From Symbiotaphrina buchneri (Eukaryota > Ascomycota > Symbiotaphrinales > Symbiotaphrinaceae): DNA of 64,000 nt. Positions within the stretch are counted from its first letter, which is position 1. Each line of letters opens with the position of its first letter. The notes under the pieces are model-generated. The model was not told the origin of the DNA and made no database searches. It saw nothing but the letters and a program-made list of their open reading frames with translations. The translations under genes and the position numbers were made by a program. Positions 37,682-47,441 of the stretch are shown one piece after another. The stretch lies in contig BCIG01000002.1 of the NCBI GenBank assembly GCA_001599915.1, forward strand, positions 124,001-188,000, in the 5' to 3' direction.

Positions 37682-38929
37682 ATGTCGGCCAAACTCCACC
37701 GCAACCCTCCTTTCCGCGCCGAGCACCTGGGCTCGCTGAAGCGTCCCCAGAACCTGCTCGACGCTCGTTACAAACAGAAGGTTTCCGCGCAAGAGCTTGA
37801 GAAGCTCGAGGACCAAGCCATCAAAGATATCGTCAAGCTTCAACTCGAGCTCGGTTATCCCGCCGTCTCCGATGGCGAATACCGCCGCCACATGTTCTGG
37901 GGCTCCTTCTTCCCCGGCCTCGAAGGCTTCGAGGAGGTCAGCGATCCTCCTTTGGATTGTTTCCGCCAGTACGCCCCTGACGTCGGTGCGTTCCTGGAAG
38001 CGGGCCACAAGCCCGGCGAGTCGGTCTTTTGCACCGGCAAAATCAAGCACGTAGGCAGCACCTACGTCGACCAGTTCAACTACGTCAAGAACCTGTTGCC
38101 CAAGGAGCAGCAAGGCAATGTTAAGCTCACCCTCGCCGCCCCCAACTGGTACCATCTACGGTATCGCTCGGGCAAGGCCTACCCGAAGGAGGTCTATGCC
38201 AACGACGCCGAGTACTTTGCCGATATCGCCAAGGCCTACCAGGAGGAGCTGAGGATCCTTTATGAAAATGGCTGCCGGAATGTCCAGTTCGATGATCCCA
38301 ACCTTGCCTGTGAGTTCTGTTCCGAAGGTACAGCTTGATGCTCCTGAACTAATCACCCATCTCCAGATTTCTGCTCGGAGAAGATGTTGGCAGGCTTCAA
38401 GGCGGATGGCGAGGATCCTGACGCCCTCTTCGACGCCTACATCAAGCTCTACAACGACTGCCTGGCCAAGCGCCCTGCCGACTTCCACGTCGGCGTCCAC
38501 TTGTGCCGTGGTAACTTCGTTGGTTCCCGTCACTTCGCCGAAGGTGCATACGACAGGATCGCCAAGAAGCTCTTCCAAGATCTCCACGTGGACACTTTTT
38601 ACCTCGAGTACGATGACAGTAGAAGTGGAGGATTTGAGCCCTTGAAGCATCTGCCGAAGCATAAGAATGTAATCCTTGGGGTGGTTACATCAAAGTTTCC
38701 ACATCTGGAGAATTTGGAGGATTTGAAGGCCAGAGTCTATCAAGCCGCTGATTTTGTTGCGCAAGGCACCGGACAGACTCGTGAACAAGCTCTTAATCAG
38801 CTGGGAGTTAGTCCGCAGTGTGGGTTCGCAAGCCATGCAGAGGGCAACCTGGTCACGATTGACGATATGATTGCCAAGCTGAAGTTGGTAAGAAAGCTAG
38901 CAGATATAATCTGGCCTGGTCAGCCATAG
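37682..38929 (+). CDS. MetE-like (cobalamin-independent methionine synthase C-domain) protein; chimeric 3' end
   Basis: Exons 37682-38309 and 38367-38929; 396 residues. A stand-alone protein of the MetE catalytic-domain/UROD-like superfamily (YxjG-like); methyl transfer from a folate or other donor to a thiol is a family inference. Seen: N-terminal FRAEHLGSLKRPQNLL; candidate zinc ligands in VHLCRGN (His, Cys), YLEYD (Glu) and SPQCGFASHAEGN (Cys). Odd: the last 315 nt (38615 on) differ from the rest of the gene in codon use. A hand count gives GC3 about 48%, against about 78% in the second exon before that point. A second 315-nt version of the same tail lies at 45733-46047. The two tails start right after identical 15-bp cores, so this gene is a splice of host 5' part and element-borne 3' part. 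Confidence 0.88.
38600..38614 (+). other. Left attachment core (attL) of the inserted element
   Basis: TACCTCGAGTACGAT, identical to 45718-45732. In frame it encodes Y-L-E-Y-D of the MetE-like protein. The bases on either side (T before, GACAGT after) differ from the right copy, so 15 bp is the full exact match. The palindrome CTCGAG sits inside it. Confidence 0.75.
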
Positions 38930-39288
38930 TCGAGTGAAGGTGGGAGGTCTGTCTAGTAGAAATTGGTGCCTTTGTCTCATGTCAGCCGAGGAGTAGTGAG
39001 CGTTCAGAATCAATCAACGCACTCGTTGCAATCAGAACCTTCCGCTGTTCCCAACAAGATGGTCTGGACTACTGGCATGGTCTTGATAGTTAGAAAAAAT
39101 GTTTTGATTCTTAAGATCATAACTTTTAAGCCATTATTGAAGAGAGATCTACGCTATGTCGTCCCATGCTGTGTCATGCTAGCCATGCTATGCTATATTA
39201 TGAGTCGCCATGTCTGAATAATTCCCTCTAATTTGATATAGCCATCTGAACCCATTTCCGTCTAATCCTCTAAGCAATTCGCACTGCA

Positions 39289-42266
39289 TTATTGTAGCAT
39301 CTCCTCGATCATGCTGGTTACCTCCTCTGGGGTCAATCCGTGACCCCCTTTACGACTGGTCCTCAGATGAGACTCAAGGTCGCGACGTCTTCGCACAACT
39401 TCCGAGTTCCGACACGCCGTATGAGGACATCGTCGCAGTCCAAATGGAGCAGTTCGATAGCTTGATTTTATCGCATATTGAGCCATCTCATCTGACTTCA
39501 ACTTATGGGTATCCGAGAGATGGGAATTGTACGCTGTACGGGTCTCGATGGGTTTTCTCCGAGTGCAACCAGGAACGGGACAGGTTGTCTTGGGATCCCA
39601 GTCATCGAAATGCACAGTAGTCTGATGATACTCCCACTTTGCTCTGGTTTGAAACAACTTCGAATCCGTACAACCCAGTGAGCATTTCTTCGGAATCCAG
39701 TCGTGTTCCCGCTCGTGACGGCCGCGTGAAGCGTGATGGGAGAACCGTTCGTTGCAACCTGCTGCTCTACACTGGTACTTGAACTCTGGCGGTACAAAGG
39801 GCTTCTCCTCTGATACAGTACAACTTTGCCTGTGCATGTCGATATTGTGCAAGCTTTTCGTGGAGAAAGGGCATCCCCAAACTTTATTCGGACACGAAAA
39901 TAGGAACCGGGACGGTGAATCCCGGCTATTGCCAATCGCGACCCATCTGCTTGGGTCCTTGTCAAAAGCGCCGTCAGTCAAGCGAGCAGCGTTGCGGTTG
40001 CGAATGATGTTTATTCTCGAGAAAAATTCGATAAAATCCTCTGCAGAGCCATGGATATGATCGTGGCCGGACCGAGGCGGGGCGTCCTCGATTGCATCTA
40101 GAAACATGATCTGTGGGTCAAGATCCTTTTCGCCTACCTGAACGCGAACATCGACATCTTCAGTCATTGGCACGCAAGACAGCACGGAGATTAGGTTTTG
40201 GACCTGGATGACGTCTTGATCATCTAGTATTTGTTCCTGGTCACCATCGAGACCGTCTTCTTCTGCGGGGCCATGATTGGTATCGTCCGTCCAAATCGAC
40301 GCCATTGATTCATTCGTGAAACTAGAGTTGTCGGTCGTGGCTGTGCTGCTTGATAGATACGTCTCGCCTGTATTGCTTGAGAGATACGTCTCATCAAGGA
40401 GGCGAGGGTCAATGTTGGCGTTCGCAATTGTATGAACAGGAGGGTCTGATTTGCTGGACAAGAATTGCTTTTGCTGTGGGATCGGGATAGCTACGTAGAT
40501 AGAACACAGTGGTCAGTCATGAACATTCAGCAAGTCTAGACTGACCTGGAAGCCACAGATGGTGTGTAGACATGAAGGAAGTGGGAGGTTCGTTTTGCTT
40601 ACAAGTAATGAACCGTTTCTTTGCCTTGGGCAGTTCTGCAGGAAGTTCCTGGGCATTTAGACCAGCCAGTCGCCAGGCATCCTCTTGATCTTCCACCAAT
40701 CGACGCTTGGCCCTCCTGACTGCCCGAGCATCGGCCGGATCCCATCCTTCTGATGCACAATAAGCGTCAACCTCGTCTTGACCGACTGGTCTGGCAACAA
40801 AGGGTTCAGTCGAGACAATGGGAGCCTGGCGGTCCTTGAAACCGGACTTGGCGCGCAGGGACCAGGTCGAGACATCGCTTCCGCCATTGTAGGTAGATGT
40901 GACACCTTTTTGATAAGTCGAGACCGAGTGGCCGATAGAGGCTGCGACTGACTCGGAGGCATGGCCGCGAACGTCTTCTTTCAGGTGAGTGAGATCTTTG
41001 ACCGATCCCCGACGGAGATCATGAGTAAGGACCCTGACAGTCAACTTCGCTTTACGTCCCATAGCCGCCAGTGTGCACATGACCTGGCCAGTCCGAGCCG
41101 GCTTATCCAAATCGAGAAACGAGCATTGGCCAGGGACGATAGCGGATATGACTGGTCGGTCAGGATCAACCCATTGAACCGTCTTGTCTCGACGGCGTAA
41201 TGTCTGCGTCCTCAATTCCTCGTAGGAAGAAGCCTGAACAGCGCCAGTTCGAAGCGCATGAATCAAGAGCAACTTGACCGCACACACGGCGTTATGACTG
41301 GTATCGTCCAAGGCCGCAATATGAGCATTGCGATTCTCATTTAACACGTTCCTAAACGCTAGGTAAGTCTAAAATCCGGTGTAACAGTTGAGAGTGTACG
41401 TACTTGGAACCCTTTTCCGCACGAAGTGTAATGTCCATTGCCAGATCGTTGGCGCCGTCCCCGTCGAATCTTAAGACAATATCACCAAATGTTAAACACT
41501 CCTTACCAGTGTACATCGGAGTCCGGGCCGCGTCTCCCACTCGACAGGCCAATGCTGAAATCAACACCACACTTAGATGTTTTGAGAAAAGAACATCCCA
41601 CGACAGACAACCTTGCTCGAGACCATCTTCAAGGAAAGCATCAGCAAGGGTAAGAACAGTTTGGAATCCGACACGACGACGTCGTTGCCAGGTCCCATTG
41701 ATCAAAACGCCTTCCTTGATAAGCGTGTTGAACAACGAATCACATTTTAGGGCCCAGTGAGTCGAAACAGTAAAAGACTCATACCGCTCCTTAAGCATTA
41801 CAATAAGGAGTGACAGTCCAGTCTTTATTGTCCCTACTGATGGTCGGGGTTTGTCACGGAATTTCGCCGGAATGACCTTCGCGATGGTATCTATAAACCG
41901 ATAAATCTGTTCCCCGGTCGGAGTGGTCTCATCTTTAAAAGATGGGTTAGATGTGCCAATAACGGTCAGGAGCTTGTTTTGATCTCTGGAGGTTTGGACT
42001 CACTTGACCTGGAGTGTACGTAAGAAGGCACGGAATCGATTCATCCATCTGTGCTGAGCATCAGCGGTTGAAGGGCATGCCGCCTCGTGTTTGTGATTTA
42101 TAAGTCGTTTCTTAGAAGCCGATCTATACTCGACCGCCTTCTCGAATATCTGGACACAGCTTCTTTCTCCTTGTCGATACAATGTGGGTGCGTCGGGAGC
42201 GCCAGCCTCCTCGCTGGAATCATAGTCCTCGGGTATATGGAGCAGGTGTTGCTCCAACTGATCCAT
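39289..42266 (-). CDS. Tyrosine recombinase fused to a C2H2 zinc-finger array (Crypton-like integrase)
   Basis: Four exons (minus): 42266-42020, 41932-41404, 41351-40603, 40490-39289; 908 residues, phases close. Catalytic pattern of tyrosine recombinases: Arg I in ALACRVGDA (R214), a Lys-containing strand DITLRAEKGSK (about 250-260), box II THDLRRG (H370, R373), IGHS (H401), and nucleophile candidate TSTYNG (Y414; Y406 is an alternative). An N-terminal helical SAM-like region (RWMNRFRAFL, TPTGEQIYRFIDTI) fits core DNA binding. After IPIPQQKQF the C-terminal exon has an acidic Ser/Thr-rich part and about five Cys/His fingers (about 708-732, 749-771, 778-802, 812-837, 863-892). The first intron (GTACAC donor at 42019, 87 nt) is the least certain; the other three are well supported. 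It reads towards the left core. Confidence 0.8.
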
Positions 42267-42958
42267 TGGGAGCGAACAGTGGTAAAGCTCGCCTTTGAGT
42301 GTCCCTTGTTATACTTGCATTACAGGTGAGCAAAGTATGCAGATTGAGAGTAGAGTTTTAACAAACCTGTCCGTCTTACGAGATCTCTGCTCTTAATCCT
42401 CCGTCCCCTCGCTCTTCCTACCTCCCCTTCGAGTCGGGACCACGTCTCCCCTCTGGCCAGGTGACGGTGGGCCAGGATGTATAAGAGTAGAAGGAGAGTG
42501 CAGTGACTCGGGAAGGAAGGTGTGGTTTTATGATTACGAATACACTGGTACCTGGTGGTGGGGTCGCGACAGTACGTCATTATGGTCGCGTCAGTTCAGT
42601 CGCGCTATTACACGAGATCACGTGTGGAAGTACATGTTTAAGAATAATCTGGGTGGTTATACAGGTAAGATAAAAGTACCTATCAGGTTAACATATCACA
42701 TCAATCCGAGTAATAAATGCTACGAGCAATTGGAATTAATCAGAATCCAGAGTAAATTCTCTCAGTCTAACTAAGGAAAGTCTCTGTGTCCAGTTAATCT
42801 CGAGTGACAGTCTGCCTGAGCTCAGAAATGGCCAATCTCCTTGTATGCTCCTGAATACTGTCCTGATTGCAAATCTGATAACGAGAAAGGACGATATGGA
42901 CCGCGTATGAGATGACCAGTTGAGTAAGAGTAGAACTAGTCTGATACAACCATGGGCT
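42267..42958. other. Spacer between the two element genes
   Basis: About 690 bp, no ORF of note. It should hold the promoter of the recombinase gene and the 3' flank of the coiled-coil gene. Confidence 0.4.
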
Positions 42959-44383
42959 TTAAAACTCTTCCCCATGATCATACTGTGCGTCTTGATAGGT
43001 CAGGTCTTCTTCCCCCTCCTCGATGAAATGATTCCATTGTTCGGGAGTAAAGGTTGTTTCCGCCCAGCCTAGGATCTCAATCTCATCTTGTTCGAGGCGT
43101 CGATTAAGTACATCTCTGACCGTTGTATCGGATTGCAGCCTCAATGATTTTAGTTGCGCATGTCTCGCAACCAATCTTTTCAACCGACTCATCACATCAT
43201 TATAGTTGATGGTCAAGACTTGAAACTTCTCTGCATCACGTCGAGCCTTGTCGGTAAGATCCTTAATCTGCTTCTGTTGGGTTTGGATCGTAGCTTGGAG
43301 GACAGCAGTCTCATTTGTAAAGGTAGTCCCTTCCACATCTCGAATGGTCCTGTTCCGGCTGCTCGTGAGCTGATATTGCCCTGAGAGGGGTTTGTCGTAG
43401 CGTTTGCGTTTGAAAGAGGGAGAGCCAACGTCCTCGCCATCGCTTCTCTCCGGTTCATCGAGTATAGACTGTGGCGCTGTTTGCTTAGACGGCCCTGGGG
43501 CTCCGGACATGACAGGACCCGACGTGGGCAGATGGAATAAAGGAGTAAGAGGCGACAGATCCGTTCCCGACTGGCTGGCCGCCCAACGATTTAGGATTGC
43601 CTGCATCTGTACAGGTGAAAGCGCGAAATTCGGATCCCCATGACAGACATGTTCCCCTTTGCGATAATTATCTTTACCGGTCTTCAAATATTTGAATACT
43701 TGAATAGTACCGTCCGACAGTAGTGCTGGAAACCCCGCATGTGTGGCTGATGAACGGATATGACCATTAGAATCAAAGTCCGCACGGTACTCGTTTCTGA
43801 TCTCATCAAATTCCACCGCGACAGCCACAATCGCTCTTGAGCGGTCATCCAACTTGACAAACCGGGGGAACCTTCTTCTACCGATGTATTGCGACATGAC
43901 GAACAGAGGCCGTTGTTCCGGTGGAAGTGTTCCCTGCTGGAGAGTGCCATCCCAGATGGGTCGACCTACTGCATCTAGCTGTGTGTAGACAACGCTCTCT
44001 AGACTGACGGTCCTAGCTGTCTGGTTGACTCTGGATGTCACTCGCAGATCAAGAGGAATCTCGACAAGACCACGGATCTGGATAGGACGTCGGACCACGG
44101 TCTTTGGAGTCGTCATCGTTGTTGAGGGTCCTGTCGGAGTGGTCTCAATGGTCGTGCGCTCCGGGATTGTGGGTTCCGTATTTATAGATTCTTGAACAGT
44201 AGTAGACCGGGGTGCCTGTCTCGATGACGCTCCAAATGTTGGGAAGGGAATCAGGCCTGCTCGAATAAAATCTGCGGCTGACCCAACCAGCATAGGCTCT
44301 GAATCGTTTCCAGACTCGCTCGATTCAGACTCGCCGGAAGTGTCCTCTATGCTCTCGACAGCACGGTTGTTTGGACGAGACAT
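42959..44383 (-). CDS. Unknown coiled-coil protein carried by the element
   Basis: Single exon, 474 residues; I do not recognise the family. Seen: acidic Ser-rich N-terminus (1-30); Thr/Pro-rich stretch (about 55-95); a folded-looking middle (about 100-250; IQIRGLVEIPLDLRVTSR, LFVMSQYIGRRRFPRFVKLD, KGEHVCHGD); a nuclear-localisation-like KRKR at 325-328; a predicted coiled coil at about 357-435 (VLQATIQTQQKQIKDLTDKA); and an acidic C-terminus (IEEGEEDLTYQD). It lies 690 bp behind the recombinase gene on the same strand, inside the same pair of cores. A nuclear accessory role (directionality or target factor) is guesswork from context; it could equally be cargo. Confidence 0.65.
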   Translation of the reverse strand: MSRPNNRAVESIEDTSGESESSESGNDSEPMLVGSAADFIRAGLIPFPTFGASSRQAPRSTTVQESINTEPTIPERTTIETTPTGPSTTMTTPKTVVRRPIQIRGLVEIPLDLRVTSRVNQTARTVSLESVVYTQLDAVGRPIWDGTLQQGTLPPEQRPLFVMSQYIGRRRFPRFVKLDDRSRAIVAVAVEFDEIRNEYRADFDSNGHIRSSATHAGFPALLSDGTIQVFKYLKTGKDNYRKGEHVCHGDPNFALSPVQMQAILNRWAASQSGTDLSPLTPLFHLPTSGPVMSGAPGPSKQTAPQSILDEPERSDGEDVGSPSFKRKRYDKPLSGQYQLTSSRNRTIRDVEGTTFTNETAVLQATIQTQQKQIKDLTDKARRDAEKFQVLTINYNDVMSRLKRLVARHAQLKSLRLQSDTTVRDVLNRRLEQDEIEILGWAETTFTPEQWNHFIEEGEEDLTYQDAQYDHGEEF

Positions 44384-44479
44384 CTACCTCGGGAGAGTAA
44401 AGATGGTCTGAGCCTGGGCGATTCAATGGCAAGTTGAAGGATCCCTTGAGATCAGATGCCTGGTCCTGACAACCTAGGA

Positions 44480-45030
44480 GCTCACAGTAGAGCAATGATC
44501 AAGAGCGGACGTGAGATTGCAAGCTAATGCCGCAATGAGATCAGCACGGTACTTGCGAGCAGGGTAGTGCTTGAGAGTAGGGTAGCGCTTGAGAGCAGGG
44601 TAGCGCTTGAGAGCAGGGTAGCGCTTGAGAGCAGGGTAGTGCTTGAGAACAGACCTTTGGATAGAGAGTTCAGAAAAAGAAACGCCAAAGATTGAAGAAA
44701 TCGTCGCGAAGGCGGGTGGTAGTAAGTGAGAGCGATGGCGAGAGCCAGCAAACTGACGGTGGGTTTGTCTCGCGATCCTGATGAGTATCCGGATGAAGGT
44801 AGTCAAGAGCAGATGTTTAGATGGGAAGCTGATGCCGCAATGAAAGCAGCATTGTAGTCCAGAGCAGGATAGTGTTCAAGAACAGGCTCTTAAGTAGAAA
44901 GTTGGACGCAAAGAAGAGATCGAGCAGAAGGTGGAGATTGAGCGGAAGGTGGGTGGTGGTAAGTGAGAGGAGGGTGAGAGCAAGCAAACTGATGGTGATT
45001 TGTTTCCTGATCCTTATAGGGATCCTATCC
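44480..45030. repeat. Degenerate tandem duplication upstream of the coiled-coil gene
   Basis: Two related blocks, about 44520-44790 and 44830-45025, share TGCCGCAATGA at one end, GGTGGGTGGT-like and AAGTGAGAG strings and a final GATCCTNATNNGNATCC. They differ by many substitutions and by the minisatellite present only in the first. Confidence 0.5.
44563..44652. repeat. 18-bp minisatellite, five units
   Basis: Five head-to-tail copies of GGTAGCGCTTGAGAGCAG, the outer units carrying one or two substitutions. On the minus strand it keeps a frame open with repeated L-K-R-Y-P-A units, but there is no other sign of coding. Confidence 0.85.
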
Positions 45031-45032
45031 GA

Positions 45033-45662
45033 ACCGCCATTCACTTTCTATTGTACACATTGTACCCTCTTGTCACTCTTGCAAAAGTCTAAAATGAGTA
45101 CGGTCGACCAGTCTTGATGATAGCATCTACTGATCCCTCTTTGAATCTCATGCTGTCCCGGTCAGTTCAATCCCGGGCAGCTTGATTCAGACCGGTAGGA
45201 AGAGCATTTTGATAAATGGAATAGTAGCAACGGTCCTGACATGATTCTACGGTAAGCTACTGCTAGCATCCCTTATAATTAACAGGATGTATAAACTAGC
45301 AAGAAGGACGGAGTCCTGATTGTTGTTTAAAATGGGTCGCTACCAACTGAGCTCCTTTTTGGGGGATATCATCCTATCAGGCCTACCTTAATATCTCCTG
45401 GGGTACCTAGGTACTTGCCTTTGGTGCTTTGGTGCTTCAGAGTACCGAGGTACGAACTAGACCACCTGACTAATCAGGAACAGGATACCTACCTTAGGTT
45501 CGTACACCGTGTTCTTTCTGACTGGTCGGTACCTTGGCGGTAGTACCTTCGGTTCGGTTCGGTAAGGCTTGGCTCGTGAATCCAACCGTCAACCGACTGA
45601 AAATGGAAGGAACAGATCCTGAAATCCAGAAACAACAACAACGACCCATCTCGACCACCGCA
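45033..45662. other. Element right-end region, no gene
   Basis: No gene seen. Contains GTACC-rich short motifs near 45410-45550 and a GGTTCGGTTCGG run near 45550-45562. Confidence 0.4.
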
Positions 45663-45701
45663 TCGAATTGAACACCCCCCTTCGGGGGGTGTCCAATTCG
45701 A
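45663..45701. promoter_or_regulatory. Strong hairpin next to the right attachment core
   Basis: An 18-position stem with one mismatch and a TTC loop: TCGAATTG-A-ACACCCCCC, loop, GGGGGGTGT-C-CAATTCGA. It ends 16 bp before the right core. Possible roles are a recombinase arm-binding site, a folding signal or a terminator. No similar hairpin was found near the left core. Confidence 0.6.
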
Positions 45702-45717
45702 ATCTATAAAATATCTG

Positions 45718-45732
45718 TACCTCGAGTACGAT
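45718..45732 (+). other. Right attachment core (attR)
   Basis: TACCTCGAGTACGAT, identical to 38600-38614 and in frame with the displaced gene tail that follows (ACACCTCGT...). Confidence 0.75.
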
Positions 45733-46047
45733 ACACCTCGTAGTGGAGGGTTTGAGCCCTTGAAGCATCTTCCCAAGCACAAGAACGTGATTCTGGGAGT
45801 GGTGACATCCAAGTTCCCCGAGCTCGAAAATCTCGAGGAGATGAAGGCCAAGGTCTACCAGGCAGCCGACTTCGTCGCGCAGGGTACCGGCCAGACGCGC
45901 GAGCAGGCGCTCAACCAGCTCGGTGTGAGCCCGCAATGCGGGTTTGCTAGCCATGCTGAAGGTAACCTGGTTACGATTGACGACATGATTGCCAAGCTCA
46001 AGCTTGTCAGGCAGTTGGCCGATGCCATCTGGCCTGGTGAGAAATAG
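45733..46047 (+). pseudogene. Displaced original 3' end of the MetE-like gene
   Basis: Open for 104 codons plus stop, the same length as the element-borne tail. It reads TPRSGGFEPLKHLPKHKN... and ends IWPGEK. About 10 residues differ from the tail now in use, while silent changes are far more numerous. Its codon use (GC3 about 70% by hand count) resembles the gene's 5' part, and TPRSG after YLEYD fits the family better than DSRSG, so this is taken as the original end. It has no 5' part or promoter of its own, apart from a chance TATAAAATA at 45705-45713. Confidence 0.8.
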
Positions 46048-46674
46048 ACGGCTGGATTCATTTGAATGTACAAGCCCTTGTACTTGGTGAGGGGGTGGGC
46101 TCCTCCTTTTGAGTAGTGTGCATAGTGTACAGAAGCTTCAACAGCTCAGTGTACATTTCACCATGGAATGATTGGCGGTGGTTGGGCGTTTGGGAGGAGT
46201 CATGACGATAACGTGTGACATGAGTGATGTCTTCAACAAAAGCATGGTCAAGGGTTGGCCGGAGTAGGTGTTATAGCATATCACTGACCAATTTCAAGTA
46301 TATGAGCAGAAGTCGACCATTCGTTGTATGCTGTGACAGTACTCTAGTTTTGGAGTAGATTTAACATATGTTGCCCTGATCAGATTGATGATTGATCGAT
46401 CCGTCCGTTACGGAGATTAACCGGATAGATGAGATACGTATGCTGATATATCGACAGATAGGTACGATGCCATGTAGATAGATGAGATATGCAGATAATA
46501 TTTACGATGTGAATAGATGAGATGGGCATGTGATATAACCAAAAAAGGGGGCGTGCCATTACCGATTGCCTGAATATATGGTATCTTAGGGGGAACCGGT
46601 CACGTCTGTGCAACAAGCCGCCAACGCGCTCCGCGTCACGGCAGTTTGCGTCCAAGCAACCTCCAATATCAAAG
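46048..46674. other. Old 3' flank of the MetE-like gene and promoter of the dynactin gene
   Basis: No gene. A stretch of short GATAGATGAGATA-like repeats occurs at about 46385-46530. Confidence 0.4.
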
Positions 46675-47441
46675 ATGCCTCCGAAAGTGACGAGGGGAGA
46701 ATACATCGAGACTGTAAGAAGCCGAGTTCGAGAAGTCGTTCCAGGCAGGAAGCTAATTCTTCCAAGGACACCGGCAACCGCGTGTCACGGAGGTCACAGA
46801 TTCTAGGAACTCAGAACATCGTGCTCGGCGGCAAGGTCAGTCCCAATTGACCCTACACACCTTTCCTTCCCTCGTTCCTTTTCCTACAGTCTCCTGACAT
46901 TTCTCTACAGACCGTCGTCCAAGCCGACGTCTGCCTCCGGGGCGACCTGCGCCGTCTCGCCGCGCCCCCTCCCAAAGACCCCTCCGCGCCCAAGCAGCAC
47001 CAGCTGATCTCGCTCAATGTCGGGCGGTACGCGATCCTCTCGTCCGGCACCGTGATCCGGCCATCCTACAAAGCCTCTCTGAGCGCGGCCTCGCCCAACT
47101 CGACCAGCAGCAGCTACCTGCCGCAGGCGATCGGGTCGCACGTGTACATGGCGCCGGGCGTCGTCTGCGAGGCAGCCGTCGTCGGCAGCCATGTCTACAT
47201 CGGGCCAGGAAGTGTTGTGGGCAAGTTGGTGGTTATTAAGGATTATGTCAAGATCCTGGATGGCAGTGTCGTGCCGCAGGGCATGGTCATCCCCAGCTTC
47301 AGTGTCGTTGCGGGGCGCCCGGCTAGGGTCGTCGGTGAGGTGGGTGAGGGATGGGGCGTCCAGATTACGGGCGTCGGGCATCCGGAGGGTGAGAAGCCTG
47401 ATGCTGGTGGTGATTTGAGGGATGTCTACAAGAGAATCTGA
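46675..47441 (+). CDS. Dynactin subunit p25 (DCTN5-like), left-handed beta-helix protein
   Basis: Exons 46675-46713, 46767-46835, 46911-47441; 212 residues. p25 is a pointed-end subunit of dynactin, needed for dynein-driven early-endosome transport. Seen: N-terminus MPPKVTRGEYIET then DTGNRVSRRSQILGTQNIVL GGK, the typical p25 start; hexapeptide-repeat turns (AIGSHVYMAPGVVCEAAV, VGSHVYIGPGSVV); and the closing KILDGSVVPQGMVIPSFSVV with GRPARVVGEV. The region between the first and second helix turns (about 45-90) has a low-complexity Pro/Ser insert. All intron phases are zero. Convergent with the Arf gene downstream. Confidence 0.92.

Larger units (their letters stand above)
38615..45732. mobile_element. 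Crypton-like tyrosine-recombinase element inserted in, and restoring, the MetE-like gene
   Basis: A 7118-bp insert bounded by 15-bp direct repeats (38600-38614 and 45718-45732). Contents from left: a 315-nt in-frame replacement of the host gene's last 104 codons with its own 3' flank; the recombinase-C2H2 gene (39289-42266, minus); a coiled-coil gene (42959-44383, minus); minisatellite and duplicated DNA (44480-45030); and a strong hairpin (45663-45701) 16 bp inside the right core. No terminal inverted repeats and no reverse transcriptase are seen, as expected of Cryptons and other tyrosine-recombinase elements. Deleting one core plus the insert would rejoin the original gene in frame. Both element genes look uninterrupted, so it may be active or recently so. 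Confidence 0.72.

Noticed and set aside
37134-37739. A 201-codon plus-strand frame upstream of the MetE-like gene
   Set aside because: It covers the pyrimidine-rich promoter and leader and runs out of frame into the true start at 37682.
39289-42266. Reading the recombinase as a Starship captain (DUF3435)
   Set aside because: The layout (C-terminal C2H2 fingers, 7-kb element, target-gene tail) and the catalytic-motif neighbourhood do not fit what I know of captains. Crypton-like is the safer label; a profile search would decide.
44474-44806. A 110-codon minus-strand frame with repeated L-K-R-Y-P-A units
   Set aside because: The repeat arises from the 18-bp minisatellite, whose length is a multiple of three; there is no independent coding evidence.
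45150-45200. tRNA-like arm (CCCGGTCAGTTCAATCCCGGG)
   Set aside because: The loop lacks a proper T-loop and no matching acceptor, D or anticodon arms are present.
45760-46047. A separate small gene starting at ATG 45760
   Set aside because: The ATG is an internal Ala/Gly-side codon change within the tail (consensus Leu-Lys-His region); homology starts upstream at 45718 with YLEYD, so this is a displaced gene end and not a new gene.
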